Below, one piece after another: positions 24,032 through 35,977 of a DNA stretch of 64,000 bases. The position numbers were made by a program, and so were the translations under genes. Source of the DNA: Mesostigma viride. Taxonomy: Eukaryota; Streptophyta; Mesostigmatophyceae; Mesostigmatales; Mesostigmataceae. A model generated the notes under the pieces. It made no database searches. It had not been told where the DNA came from and was given only the letters and a program-made list of their open reading frames with translations. The stretch lies in assembly GCA_009746045.1 (NCBI GenBank), contig RPFO01000213.1, positions 12,371,063 to 12,435,062 of the forward strand, given 5' to 3'. Within the stretch, counting starts at the first letter, position 1. Every line of letters begins with the position of its first letter.

Positions 24032-27000
24032 TTCACATCCCAGCTGGATGGCAAGCCCGGCAGTCCTGGCCACTCGGACATCATGCGCCGCTTCCTGGAG
24101 CTGTCGTACAACAACGGCGAAGCCAACGGGGGACTGCATGGGGAGACGGATCGGGAGACGGTGTCGACGATGTCGGAGCATGAAGGTGGGTCCCGGGTGG
24201 GCGGGGGACTGATGATTGACAGGTTGTCTTGGTGATCGGCCACTAATCGACCCCTTCCACGGACCAATGTGAGAGCCGGAATGCAAGACGGTGCCCACGC
24301 GGTCGGAGCATACAGGTCGGTAGGTGATGGACCATGGGAAGGCCTTTTATGTATCGGCCATAGCGCTGCCACGCAAAAGTAACGTTAGCCTGAAGGTAAT
24401 AATAATAATAATAATATCGTAACCACGCTATGGTATCCAATGGCAACAGGCGCTTAGCTGGAAAAACATTAGGGGGGAGGTGTTCGCTCGTGAAAAGACA
24501 GGCTTTGGTGGTGGGGCTGACCAGCCCCTCTCGGAGGCAGATTTCCTGCAGCATCATTTCCATGGCCAAGCCCCTGTCATCCCCTGTCCCACCCGAAAAT
24601 AGCTCATCCCTTACCGGCCATCCCTTGTCCCTTATCCCTTATCCCTTATCCCTTATCCCTTATCCCTTATCCCTTATTCCTTATCCCTTATCCCTTATCC
24701 CTTATCCCTTATCCCTTATCCCTTATCCCTTATCCCTTATCCCTTATCCCTTATCCCTTATCCCTTATCCCTTATCCCTTATCCCTTATCCCTTATCCCT
24801 TATCCCTTATCCCTTATCCCTTATCCCTTATCCCTTATCCCTTATCCCTTATCCCTTATCCCTTATCCCTTATCCCTTATCCCTTATCCCTAATCCCTAA
24901 TCCCTTATCCCTTATCCCTTATCCCTTATCCCTTATCCCTTACCCCTAATCCCTTTTCCCTTGTCCCTTATCCTCAATCCCTTATCCCTCCATGAATCAG
25001 GCAACCAAGGCGAACGTATTGTTGGATGCACGCTTCTCCCCGCCTCCCTTAGTCCGCTTGCTCCTGCCCCGTGAAGGTTCTTCTTCTTGCTGCTGCAATA
25101 TCTATGCTAGTAAGATACATCATGGTTCGTGCTTTATGCCTTCCATCTTACTTTCGTCCGCTCATTTCGTCTTTCTTTCATTAATCATCATCTTGCTCTC
25201 TCATCTGTCATCAGCGCCTTCAACTTCCATATGAACGCCGAAACCTTTTTGCTTTCATCCGCGCCTTCAACTTTCCCCTTGCTGCCAAACCCTCTTCTTC
25301 TTTCATCCGCGCAGCAGAGCCGCGTTTTGTCTTCAAGATGGAGCGTCCGGCCTCGTGTGCGGTGTCGATGAGCCCACACAAGAGCCCATCCGAAAACCCC
25401 AACATCCTGAAATTCTTCTCGAGTGAGTGCCTTTATCTAGTGAGAAGTCTTCTTCTCTAGGAAGTGCCGCTCCGGCTGCCCACACTCCTCCCTCCTCCCT
25501 CCTCCCCTCCCAACGACGAAGAGATGAACACCTGTGCGCGTGGCCCAGCACCCGTCACAGAAGATGGCCGCATTCATGATGAGGCTCATGATTAGAATGC
25601 TGAAGTTGCTCCCGAGTGTGTGGTGTAGTATGTGGCGTGGTAGATGCAGGAGCCTCCCCATTCCCCCCCCCGCACACACACACACACCACTGCCATGAAA
25701 CACGGACCGTGCTTCTCCACGTTGGTCACGGATTAAGGATTCCGCAGGGACCCTCCTCCCTGCGCTAGCATACACAAAAATTTCCTTGTTCCACAGCTTT
25801 CTGAATCTTTCTCACAGCCTCCTCAGGCTCATCCTCCGTGCGCTAGCATGAACACAACTGACATTTTTTCATTGGATTGGTGACCCAGCCATATTTGGCT
25901 CGTCCCCCCTACACTGACAGATTTTCTCCTTGACAAACGATTCTGCTGCAGGCTCGTCCCCCCCTGCGCTAGCATAGAAATATGACTGACCTTGTTTCCT
26001 TGGATTGGTGGCCCAACCACATCAGGCTCATCCTCCCTGCGCGAGCTGCGCCTGAACGTGACCAAGCGGCTCGGGGGGAGCGATCCTGAGGCGCTCGAGG
26101 GAGTGCTCAAAGTAAGTCGCGACGATCCGTTCTTGCCATCGCCGTATGCTAGCTTTAGTATGCTTTGCTTAGTACCCCTAGTTATGCTTAGTAGCCCTAG
26201 TTATGCTTACTAGCCCTAGTTATTAATAGCCCTGGTTATGCTTGCCTTCTGAGTAGGTGCAGAGAGCCCGAGACACTCGTGGGGGTGCTCAGTGTAGAAG
26301 TGGGGAGTGGCTGGCAATACTTACACCCCCAGTTGCTGGAGTGTATGTTAAGATATGTAACATACCCCCCCGCTTGCTAGAATGTATGTTAAGATATGTA
26401 ACATACACCCCTGGTTGCTGGAATGTGTCTGAAGATATAAAACATATACCCCTGGTTGCTGGAATGTATGTTAAGATATATAACATACACCCCCGGTTGC
26501 TGGAATGTATATTAAGATATATAACATATACCCCCAGTTGCTGGATTGTATGTTAAGATATATACTACGTGGTACATATGTTATAGAGGTGCTTCCCTTG
26601 TTAAAATGGGCATGGACCCCGATGCGCTGTAGTGGGTGCGTGAAGTGACTGGTGGCTTTTAGTACAGATATACCCACATTTACACTGTGCCTAGCAATTG
26701 GGTATCTTTGAACCTGTAATGTGATTCCTTTGAAATTTCTTTGAAATAGCTTAGTGTAGTCGTACGAGAGAGACCGCCGCAGCCGGCTGGGACAGCTGCC
26801 GGCTTTAAGTCCCGCCGGCCGCGCGGATTTCAGGTGCTAGACAATTCAGCCACAAATATATAAGTATGGGAAATTGTGGTCCGGCTGCCTTTGGTCAGGC
26901 CGCGCACCACTAGTCCTTAGGCAGCTACCGAATGTACGACATTGCTTAAAAACCGGCGTGACATGCTAGTGACGTGACGGTCGCCACGTGTCGGTGGCCA

Positions 27001-29689
27001 TGTTTTGTGACGAAAGCACTTTGCGTGGCAAGCCCTAGCGGGCTTTGAAACTAGGAGTAGGAATAGTTCATAGCTAATGTATTTCGTAGGGAGTTTTCGA
27101 CGCAAGTCTACGTTACATGGAAAGTGAATGGCATTTGTCCTGCTCAACGGCTGTTCTGCTTGGCCGAAGGGGAATATAGCCAAATGCAGTTTGTCATCTA
27201 GGTAGTTTCTTCCACCCCCCCCCCTCACCCCCCCCACCCCTTGTTCTCTGCTGATTGGAGGCATGCACTACGTGCTGAATTGTTTTCTTATTTGGTGCCA
27301 CCTTGCCAATCATCATCGTTTCAATAAAGACTGGTGATTCTTGGGAGTGAACCGGTGTAAACAGTTTTCAGTAGTAAATTAGCCTATTGGTGTGGTCTGC
27401 TTCATGCCTCATCCCCCTTGAACTTCACCACATTATTCAACAAATTTAAGGTGCTGTCTTCCTTTTGCCTGCATGTCCTCTGCGCAGTACATCGCGTTTG
27501 TGTAAACTAGTAATATTAATATGCCCTATTCCCTATTCTAGGCTTTCTTACTTTCTGTGTTCCACGGAATATCAGATTTGGGCAGCTAGCGTTTTCACGG
27601 TTGTTGCTTTCTGACGACAATGTAAGATTGGTTGATATTAGTTAGTTTCGGCTACGTCCTCTAGGTTTGTACGTCACACTACAACCAGATTCCAGCCGTG
27701 GTCAACCTGCCTACTTCGGCGATACTAGAATATCGCGTAGGTCCGTAGGTCTAGTGGTGAGTCATCTTCTATAGATTCAGCAATATCGGACATATTGGCA
27801 CCCCTCTCCGGTAAAGAGGTTTTTCGCAGTTGGGCTGTTTGGAAACGTTAAGCAAGATGCCTTCGGATCAGGAGACTCACGCAGCCGCGAAATCATGCCA
27901 AATGTCCTATGTTCGATTCCTTGCTGGTAGCTTCTAGGCTTTCTTACTTTCTGTGTTCCGCGAAATCTCAGATTTGGGCAGCAAGCGTTTTCACGTTTGT
28001 TGCTTTCTGTCGACAATGCCATATTCCCTATCTGTTTTTACTATGGGCATCAGTACGTCGATGAGGACCGTGACAAGTTATTATATACTAGTTTTCAAAA
28101 TGCCTTACTCCTTATATTTTGCTCTTGCCCCTTCTGCAGTGCGTCGATGAGGACTGCGACACCTTATTATATACAAGTACTCAAAGTGCCTTATTCCCCC
28201 ATGCCTGCTCTCATCCCTTGCGCAGTACGTCGATGAGGACGGCGACGCGGTCACGCTAGGGTGCGACGCCGACGTCCAGGCCGCCGTGAGGGGGGCCAGG
28301 CTACACGGCGCCAAGGTGAGCATGGGCGACAACTTACTAGGATCAAAGTCATTTAGGGCACTTACTACGATGTACCGGTTGTGGTCTCAGGGAGCACAGA
28401 TCCATTGTGTGTATTGCTAAGGTGTAGACATGTCAGGATTAAGTAATTAGTTGCATGCCATGTCAGGTGTACCCATGCAGAAAGGCAGGATTCGAAAGCG
28501 CAGAAAAAGTCCATCGGTCTGTCTCCCCCCCAGCCACCCACATCCCTTACTACAGTGACCCCACATCCCTTACGACAGTGAGGCTGACAGGTACTCTCTG
28601 GATAGTTTATTGCTACATCGTGTTTGCATTTCGCATACAGAGCAGCCCAGGGCCAAAGATAGGTCCAGGGCCAAACAGAGCCGGCAAGGTGGGCTTCACA
28701 TCAACGAGGTTTGGGATTGGTCTTGAGCTTTCGAACTCTGCACTGAGGATGAGCATGAGTTATGATCAACTAGTTATACTTCATGATCATCTAGTTATAT
28801 ACTACTTGCAATCGATTTATGCATCATCGATCTTGACAATCTGGCGGACAGGATGCTTTATCTCCTTGCCACATCATCATCCTGATGCCACATCGGCCCC
28901 TTGGTTTGTTTGCTTTCACGCAGCGTGATGCCACATCAGTGTTCCCCATGGCAAAGCGCGTTATCGTGCATTTTTTTTTTGTCGAGGCTCAAAAGCTTAA
29001 ACTGTGATGCCACCTCCCCCGACTTGGTCATTTCTGCCTTTCCCCATGACTTTCCTTGCCCCTCTTGATCCCTTTCTCGTCCCCCCCCTTCTCGCCCTTG
29101 GCTTGATGATCCCAGCCCTGCCCCCCTCTTGGTAATTTCTGCCTGCGGCCTGCAGCCTGTGCTGCTGCCAACCACCGATGAATATACTTGCCTATGTATA
29201 TTAAGACTGGGTTTAGCCTGCGATGTCTTACCCCCCCCTGACTGGATCATGTCTTCCCTGCCCCATCCCCTTCCCTGCCCAATCCCCTGCCCTGCCCTGC
29301 CCTGCCCCATCCCCTGCCCTGCCCCATCCCTCGCCCCTGCCCTGCCCCATCCCCTGCCCTGCCCCATCCCTCGCCCCTGCCCTGCCCCATCCCGGTCCCC
29401 ATGACTGCTGTGCTCCGTTACACCCTTCCAATGCGAGCAGTTTGTGCTGCTGTCTCTCGACGAGAGCGCCCGGCCCAAGTCCAGTCGTGGCGCCCCCAGC
29501 AGCAGCCGCAGCCTGGTGGCCAGGGTGCTGCGGTCCCCCTGGACGTGGGGCATCGCCACCAGTGCGGGGGTGGGCGTGGGCATCTACCTGTACATGTCTC
29601 CCGAGGCGCGGCAGTCGATATCGGATAAAGTGGCCAGTGTCACGGGGCCGCTTGGGAGTGGTGGGAAGGTGAAGGCGGCCAACTCATGA
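16859..29689 (+). CDS. CBS-domain and PB1-domain protein with C-terminal membrane anchor (CBSCBSPB type), 13 exons
   Basis: Thirteen exons join in frame into 513 aa: 16859-17017, 17462-17594, 18991-19110, 19930-20023, 21018-21149, 21601-21667, 22675-22777, 23554-23612, 24044-24185, 25315-25422, 26026-26111, 28226-28315 and 29441-29689. Residues 1-137 form the first CBS pair (LLSGIMTDK, DVATKLVAAGLP, GKFRHLPVVDEGEVRAVLDI). Residues about 160-290 form the second (LSGIVTSKDILFHVIA, VMTLNPEFAPITTPILDALH, DGRFLHLPVVQ). A PB1-like domain spans about 340-431 (YVDEDGDAVTLGCDADVQAA). A hydrophobic segment at about 465-483 (WTWGIATSAGVGVGIYLYM) fits a tail anchor. Plants have the same order of domains. 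CBS pairs bind adenosyl ligands and PB1 domains pair with other PB1 domains; the partner and membrane are unknown. The exon 1/2 phase fits only a GC donor (AAG|GCATGT), so intron 1 is probably GC-AG. Many introns contain imperfect copies of adjacent exon ends. Confidence 0.95.
19175..19590. repeat. 31-bp minisatellite, split, in CBS-PB1 intron 3
   Basis: Copies of 'gtgtgctctggtctagttag' plus 'gccagaagtgc' form one block at about 19175-19330. At least two more copies lie at 19526-19590, after an AT-rich interruption. Confidence 0.85.
21766..21950. repeat. 10-bp CTGAGGGGGG array in CBS-PB1 intron 6
   Basis: About 18 near-perfect 10-bp copies are present. The array is G-rich on the transcribed (+) strand, so the RNA could form G-quadruplexes. 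Confidence 0.95.
22083..22350. repeat. 24-bp minisatellite in CBS-PB1 intron 6
   Basis: About 11 copies of a unit containing 'ccctcacccatgcagtgcag' are present. Each carries pyrimidine-rich sequence followed by GCAG, resembling a 3' splice site, in the gene's sense orientation. Confidence 0.95.
22435..22545. repeat. Short tandem repeat in CBS-PB1 intron 6
   Basis: About five imperfect copies of 'aagggacatgtctattgatt' are present, downstream of the 24-bp array. Confidence 0.8.
23085..23440. repeat. Two adjacent ~19-bp repeats in CBS-PB1 intron 7
   Basis: Copies of 'catggtcagcgtgtaaagt' occupy 23085-23220. Copies of 'tatcaacggctgtgcccta' occupy about 23283-23440. Confidence 0.85.
24612..24990. 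repeat. CCCTTAT heptamer array in CBS-PB1 intron 9
   Basis: About 50 near-perfect copies of a heptamer resembling, but not equal to, the plant telomere unit CCCTAAA. A few CCCTAAT variants lie near the right end. It reads as an endless Pro-Leu-Ser-Leu-Ile-Pro-Tyr frame, which is spurious. Confidence 0.97.
26320..26575. repeat. ~45-bp minisatellite in CBS-PB1 intron 11
   Basis: About six imperfect copies of a unit containing 'ttgctggaatgtatgttaag' plus 'atatgtaacatacaccc' are present. Confidence 0.85.
27540..28022. repeat. Direct repeat of about 85 bp in CBS-PB1 intron 11
   Basis: Copies at about 27540-27625 and 27937-28021 share 'ggctttcttactttctgtgt' and 'gttttcacg' with few differences, offset by about 396 bp. 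Confidence 0.8.
29280..29395. repeat. CCCTGCC-rich tandem repeat in CBS-PB1 intron 12
   Basis: Short CCCTGCCCTGCCCCATCC units precede the final exon by about 45 bp. They may serve as an unusual pyrimidine-rich acceptor tract. Confidence 0.8.
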
Positions 29690-31870
29690 TGTTAACAAGC
29701 GGTGCGCATGGGTGTCACTCTCGTGCTAGCGTTGGCCCTGCCAGCATGGGGCCAACACAGTGCTCCGTTCAGGGGGGTGCTGTCGCCGTGGGTGGGGATG
29801 GAAGGATGATGGGGGAGGATGGGAGAGGTTGTGCCGGCTGTTTAATATTGTTAATCAATCAGTGGTATTAAAGTTCCGTGTGGATCTGGTCGCGGTTTGG
29901 ATGTGATGGTCTGGGCTTGAGCGATGGACCGCCACACTATTGCAAGGGTTGGTTTCAACTAAGATGGAAAGTGGTCAACTTCTGCTAACATTGAGAGGGG
30001 TTGGCTAAATTACTTCGTCACCTGCACTTGGCGGCTGGACAGCCACAACGTAGGTGGTAGCCATGCTGTGATGGCACTTGACTAATTATTTGGCAAAATT
30101 ACCCAAACCGTTTGCTGTGGGGTACAAGGATCGGATGGCAGTCCAAGTGAAGGCGGCCCGTATCTCACCCTCACCGGCTGCGTGGTCGCCCTGTGATACT
30201 CAACAGGGTGCATGGTAGACGTGGCCGGCCACTGGGGGGTTTGCGCACCAGGCATGGTGGCATGGCAGCTTGGCTTTGACCACATGCTTCCATGTAAGAA
30301 ATGGCAAGGTGTAGGTTTTAGGGTCTGGTACCTTGTTGACCGCTTGTCTCATCGGTACTGCTTTGGCTCGGCTTGGGGTAGCAAAGGCATATGTGCTCAA
30401 GGAATAGCATATATGCTTGGGGAAGGTTAAGACCGTAACCATAACCAGCTGTCCTGGTGATGAATGCGGACTAAACGTTTTCGGGATTGTAACTGAATGT
30501 ACGTTTCTTGGCCCCTGCCGCCGCCGTGGCTTGTTTCGCCGTAAAGTTGTAAATATGCGAGTTCCTTCGTGAGAGGAAGGCTTGTAACTGTCAAGTGGCT
30601 GAAGGCATGGAGTGCATATTTTACTCCTGTAACAAGCAGCTAATTAAATAAAACGAGTGTGTTGATGGTGCATGGTCTTTTGTTGCAAGAAGCGTGCATG
30701 CAGTTAAATGATCGATTTGCCGAATCTTGCGCTGAACTTGTGGACACTCAACCCGCCGGCAAGATTTTTATAAAATCTGCCAAACGAGGGCGTGTGCATG
30801 CATGCTGTGTTGTTATTTATTTGTAAACACACACTAGCTTCCTTTTCGCCATCATCCATCCATGCAGGATCCTCCTGCAGACATGCAGCAACACGGCTTC
30901 CCCTGTTTTCGATCGCGCCTCTCCTCGATGTCAGACATGCAACTGCTAGCTGGCCCATGGCCCATGGCACGCCATGCGTCGATCCAAGAATGGTTGTCAC
31001 ACGCACAATAATTAGGCGCGGTATTGTAAAAGTTACGCACGTGACACGATTCCGGAGCTGTGACGACCCTCAAATCTAATTAGTGGTTTGGAAAAGGAGC
31101 TTTCCGGCTCCCAGCCCAACCCAGGAGCCCTCGCTCTTGCCCCGGCTCAGCCGCCCGGATTACCCGCTAGCTATAGCTGACTCATCGCCAAGCGCCTCGC
31201 CCGACGTCAAGATATTAACTTTGCCACGAAAATAAATGGAGTCGCTTTTACCTCAGCATCGAAAACTTTTCCCTGTTCGACTGGCAATTCCTGTCTAGGG
31301 ACAATGTACCCAGGTCATCAAGTACTTATAGCAGGTAGGAACGCACGATTGTTTTGCATGCATGCTCACGGGGGAGGATTTTGATTACGGCGACAACCTG
31401 GAATATGGCTCTGCAATGCGTCAGAGACGGTTCCAGTGCCTGATTATCCTGACCAGCTTCTTTTAGTTCGACGAACGCGCCCTTATAGCAGCGCTCCGCA
31501 ACCCAGCCTCCCGCCCAGCGCCTGCAGCCACACAGGCTCCCTCCCTCAGCAACTACGGCTCGATCCGGCCCTCCCCGATCAGCAAAATGTTGAAGGATGA
31601 CATCTGCGCAGTGTAGATTGGAGGAGCACTTGATCAACCTGGCCGCTGGCCGAGAAGCTGACCTCGCTGACCACGGTGCATTGTTTATCACGCTGGAGCG
31701 GCCCAGAGTCTCTGGCAATGCATGTGGAAACCAAGGTCGCCAACAAACTTCAACCCCACCTCACGGCGCTCCACCTGCGGCGCAGGCCATTCTGAGGCGC
31801 ATAGGCAGCCCTTGTTTCTCGCCTAAATCAGGTGTGCGGCCTGCTCGTCTTGCTAGAAGCTCGACGCCGT
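29690..31870. other. 3' UTR of CBS-PB1 and intergenic sequence
   Basis: 'ggtattaaag' near 29865 and 'aattaaataaaacgag' near 30640 could be polyadenylation regions. No gene was supported. 30862-30935 resembles 40247-40320 ('gcagacatgcagcaacacgg' against 'acagacagccacacgg'), so both may be old repeat copies. 31880-31920 contains an ATTA-rich tract. Confidence 0.5.
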
Positions 31871-31948
31871 CACCGCCCAAACCGAGTCACGTGTACATTA
31901 ATTAATTAGTTAATTACTTCATTAAAATCATGCATGCACCGCCCAAAC

Positions 31949-33060
31949 AGTTGCCCTGGCCGCGCAGGTCCCGGACGCGCAGACGGCCGCCATCGCTGCC
32001 CAGCCCATGCACCCAGCCGCCAGCTGGCATGCAGCCTCTCGCCACACTCCCACGTGGACCTACCGCGATCAGCAACCTCTTCGACCACGGATGCCGGCCG
32101 GCGCCATCGCCACAAAGCTGCGCATGCAGGAGATGCATGGAAGCCCGGCCAACGCCGCGCGGAAGCACATGCACGAGGACACCGACTGCGCCCGCCGCTG
32201 GCCGATGCCGAGTGGTGCTGCGGCGTTTCAAGCACTGGCAGCCAGGGGAGACGGTCAAGTCTCTTGAGGCAGAGTTCACTACTAGGAACAAGCTCCTTAC
32301 CTGCAGTTGACTGGAACTAGTAGACCTATGAAATATAACTGCGTGGGCATCGAGTTCCCCACTAGCTAACGGGACAAGGCGGCACCCCCACCAGTCCTGC
32401 TTACCTTCCATTCCATCGAGGATAAGCGGCTGTTCCTCTCATACCGCAAGAAGCTGCACGACCTCTCCTGGATGTTGGACGACGACCTGACCCCCGCTCA
32501 GCAGCAGCAGCGACGCGACCTCATGGCCAGAGTATATTTCCGCCATGCACAAGCACTTGACCCCAAGAAGCCCAATTAGGTGTCCTGGAGGGTCGGGGAC
32601 TTGATCGTCAACAACCAGCTGTGGAAGCCCCCTACGGGCTAGACTAGCCATAATGTATATCCACACCCATCGGGCATGATGCAACCTGTCAGAATTAACA
32701 TCGACCAGCTAGCCACCCCATGCATGTGCATCTCTCATGCAGGGTAGAACGTAACCATATGCATGTTGTCTCCTTGATATGCATGCCTCTGCTCTAACCA
32801 GTAGCCAACAGACATCAGCCACTGCCTAGCTCTGTGCCTCGCCTAGCACTGCCTGTTTGCTCACGTCAAACATGCAGTAATGCATGCAATGATATGTAAT
32901 GCACTCACGCGGGTCATACATTGCACCCACAGGGATCGATGCCGGATCGTTTCGACGGGTCCGATTGCGCACGCACCCTTTGGCATGCAAGGGGAGCTAG
33001 GGGGGGTCTCTGCCCCCCTGCCCGGTGTGCACTCTCGATTAAATTATAACATGACTCCGT
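31949..33060 (+). mobile_element. Degenerate ORF1-only retroelement (element H)
   Basis: A decayed coding segment at about 32384-32642 reads PPPVLLTFHSIEDKRLFLSY followed by MLDDDLTPAQQQQRRDL, then a stop, then VSWRVGDLIVNNQLWKPP. It matches 37105-37347 and the minus-strand ORF1 at 38490-38903. The pattern resembles the C-terminal domain of L1-type ORF1 proteins, which bind nucleic acid. The sequence after it, to about 33045, resembles the 3' region of elements D and F ('gggtcatacattgcacccac', 'gggtctctgccc') and contains no reverse transcriptase. The left limit is uncertain. Element A appears to have inserted into its 3' end. Confidence 0.6.
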
Positions 33061-34760
33061 TGGGAGATCATGTAGCACATATTCCCGTGGATGGATGGAG
33101 GGGGGACAAAGCCGCGAAACCGAACTAATCTAACTCTAAGCTCATCTAATCTAATCTAATCTAGAGAACCCTACCTATTCTACTCAGCAAAGCGCCCCTT
33201 CCGCGGGGGGGGCCGGGGGGGGCTTGCCCACGGCAGGGGCGGGCGTATGAGCCTGGACAATGGTCTTCCACCTCTTCTTGTCCTGCATAGCAGTCCAAGC
33301 AAGAGAGATCCTCGAGGGAGTGAATGCGATGTTCAAACTGAGCTGCCGGCATGGGACCACTAGGTCATGCAGCCATCAACTGCTGTGGGTAGGTCATGAC
33401 ATGTTTGCCTACCTTCTTAGGAATGTCCTTGGGGCCAGCTAGGCCATGCAGCCGTCAGGATATGCCGCCCCGACTGGCCAAGCCGCTGGGGGCCGGCCAG
33501 ACCGAGGTCGGTGTCTACCTGGCTGGTGCGAGCAAGATGTCCTACGAATGCTAGCTATCCTACGTTGTCTAACTAATCTCGTCGATCCGAAATGTGAGGC
33601 ATGCCCTGGTACAAAGATTCTAAAGACCTATGCGTGGAAAACCATACATTCAGGGCCTGACGGAGCATCCTGGTTACCGTGCCATTTAGCTTGGCCGCCA
33701 GCGTGTCCGTGAGCGTCCATGCCTCGGCGGCGCCATACGTGAGCACCGTGAGGACCAGGACCTTGAGGAGCATGCGCTTGCGGTGCTCGCCGAGGTCCAC
33801 CTTCGAGTGCCAGTAGGTTTTGAGCGAACGGTGCCGGGCCCAGGCCAGGCCGATGCAGGTGTCCACATCGGCGGCGGTGTCAGGAGGCATGCTCCCCAGC
33901 AGTTTAAAACGATCACGACTGAACGGGATCGACCTCCGTCCCGTCTAGCAGCCGTGCCAGGTAGCGGCGGGCTACAGTGGAAGCCCCAATCACCATCGCC
34001 TCAGTTTTGACACTAATCTCCAACCCCACCGCCCGCGCATCCAAGCCCAGACAGTCCAGCCATGCATGGGTCTGAATGTGCTCGGGGCGCGCGATGAGGG
34101 TGGTGTCGTCCGCATAATTGGTCGGCCAGGCGGTAGCCAGTCACTGCACTAACCCCGCCATGCTCGCGCTCGTTAAGGATGTCCAAGCCAGGCTCGAACC
34201 CAGTAAAGCCGCGCACGTGCCTGGCGCATGACGTGATCCACGACAATAATGAACAGATATGGGGACAGGACACATGCAACCTTGCCACACCCCGTGGTGA
34301 AGGGGGAATGGTGGGGTGGTGCCTTCCGCAGTCCGCACTACTGCCCGTGAGCCCTCATACAGTCGACGAATGGCAGCAATAAACGCTGGTGGTACCCGAT
34401 CCAGAGCTATAGGATGGCCCAAAAGCCTCCCAGAGGACCGCATGTCAAAGGCCTTGATATAGTCAACAAAAATGAAGACTAGCGGCAAACTGTCAGGGCA
34501 AAGGCGACGCACCTCCTCCATCAACCGGCGCGCGACAAACACAGCTGGCCATGACAGTGTTACGACCACGACGGAAACCCATCATCTGAGTGAGACTCAC
34601 CCAGGTGTGGGTCCAGCGCGGCGCGGAGCCGGTGCAGCATCATGCGCATGAAGACCTTAAGCGCGGCGCTCTGGAGGCAGACACCCCGATAGTTACCGGG
34701 GTCAGCAGCAGAGCCCTTCTTGTACAGCATTAAAAATTAAAGTATTATATTATAATATGC
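33037..34760 (-). mobile_element. Degenerate L1-like LINE, ORF2 reverse-transcriptase part (element A)
   Basis: On the minus strand the sequence starts LYKKGSAADPGNYRGV and continues LQSAALKVFMRMMLHRL, a typical non-LTR reverse-transcriptase N-terminal block. FIFVDYIKAFD then lies near 34450, the catalytic-type NYADDTT near 34101-34118, and KVLVLTVLTYGAAEAW followed by RMLRQALNVWFS near 33650-33770. Stops and frameshifts break the frame, so it is a pseudogene. The 3' end carries the CTCC-CAAC-GGAG hairpin at about 33052-33065 and an ATTTAAT tail. Element B is inserted within it, and a short block of the ORF (reading EELVLELVGG) lies between them at 34757-34790. Confidence 0.8.
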
Positions 34761-35977
34761 CTCCGACGAGCTCAAGGACCAGCTCCTCAAATTAAATTAA
34801 ATTAAATTATAACATGCCTCCGTTGGGAGATCATGTAGCACATATTCCTTGATGGATGGGTGGGGTGGAAGCCGAGCCGCATAATCGAACTAACCTAACT
34901 CTAATCTAGCTAGTATAGAAAAATCCTAACTACCCTACTCATCAAAACGCCTCCTCCGCTTGGGGGCAGGTGGTTTGCCCACAGGGTCGGGCGTGTGAGC
35001 CTTGACAATCCTCTTCCACCGCGCGTCTTGCTTGTTCTGCATGGCAGTCCAAAGAAGGGAGAGAGAGTGGATGCGGTATTCAAACTGGGCTGCCCAGGAC
35101 CATGCAGTAGGTCATCCAGCAACATCTGTACGTAGTTCGTGACATGTTTCCCTACTTTTTTGCATGGCAATGCCCTTGGGGCCGCCAGGCCAGGTCAGAA
35201 TGTGCCGCCCTGGCTGGCCAAGCCGCTGGGGGCCTGCCAGACCAAGGGCGGTGTCGACCTGGCTGGTGCGAGCAAGGTGTCCTACAAATGCTATCCTACG
35301 CTGTCTAATCTCGTCCGAAATACGAGGCCTGCCCTGATACAAAGACTCTGATGACGGGCGCTTGGAAAACCCTACGTTCAGGACCTGTCGGAGCATCGAC
35401 TGTAATTAACTGTGCCGTCTAGCCTACTCAGATCGATGCCAGTGTGGGGGTGATCGGCGCCATACGCGAGCACTGTGAGGACGAGGACCTTGAAGAGCAT
35501 GCGCTTGCGGTGTTCGCCCAGGCCCTTGGAGCGCCAGTAGGTGTTGAGCGAACGGAGCCCAGGCCAGGCCAATGCGGGTGTCCACATCGTCGGCGGTGTC
35601 AGGGAGCCAGCTCCCTAACTGTTTGAAGCGGTTGCGGAGCGGGACCGTCGACCCGTCGAGCAGGCGCGGCAGCGGCGGTGTACTGGAGGCCCCAATCACC
35701 ATCGCCTCAGTTTTGACACTAATCTCCAAACCCACCGCCCTCGCCTCCAGGCCCAGACAGTCCAGCCATGCAGGTCTGAATGTCCTCGGGGCGCGCGATG
35801 AGGGTGGTGCATGTCATCCGCATAAATCAGGTCGGCCAGGCGGTAGCCAGGTTCAACCCCGCCGTGCTCTTTCTCCAAGCCTGGCTCGAACCCCTTGCAT
35901 GAGAGCAGTAAAGCGCGCAAATGCTCGGCGCATGACGTGCATGATCCACGACAATAATGAACAGGTATGGGGACAGG

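Noticed and set aside
24430-24900. 156-codon frame repeating PLSLIPY
   Set aside because: Pure translation of the CCCTTAT array within an intron of the CBS-PB1 gene.
27855-27935. Possible tRNA gene because of 'tgttcgattcc' near 27910
   Set aside because: The flanking sequence does not form an acceptor stem or D and anticodon arms of the right size.
31326-31718. Minus-strand open frame of 130 codons
   Set aside because: No domain, no partner exons, and it lies next to the retroelement nest; composition alone is not enough to call a gene.
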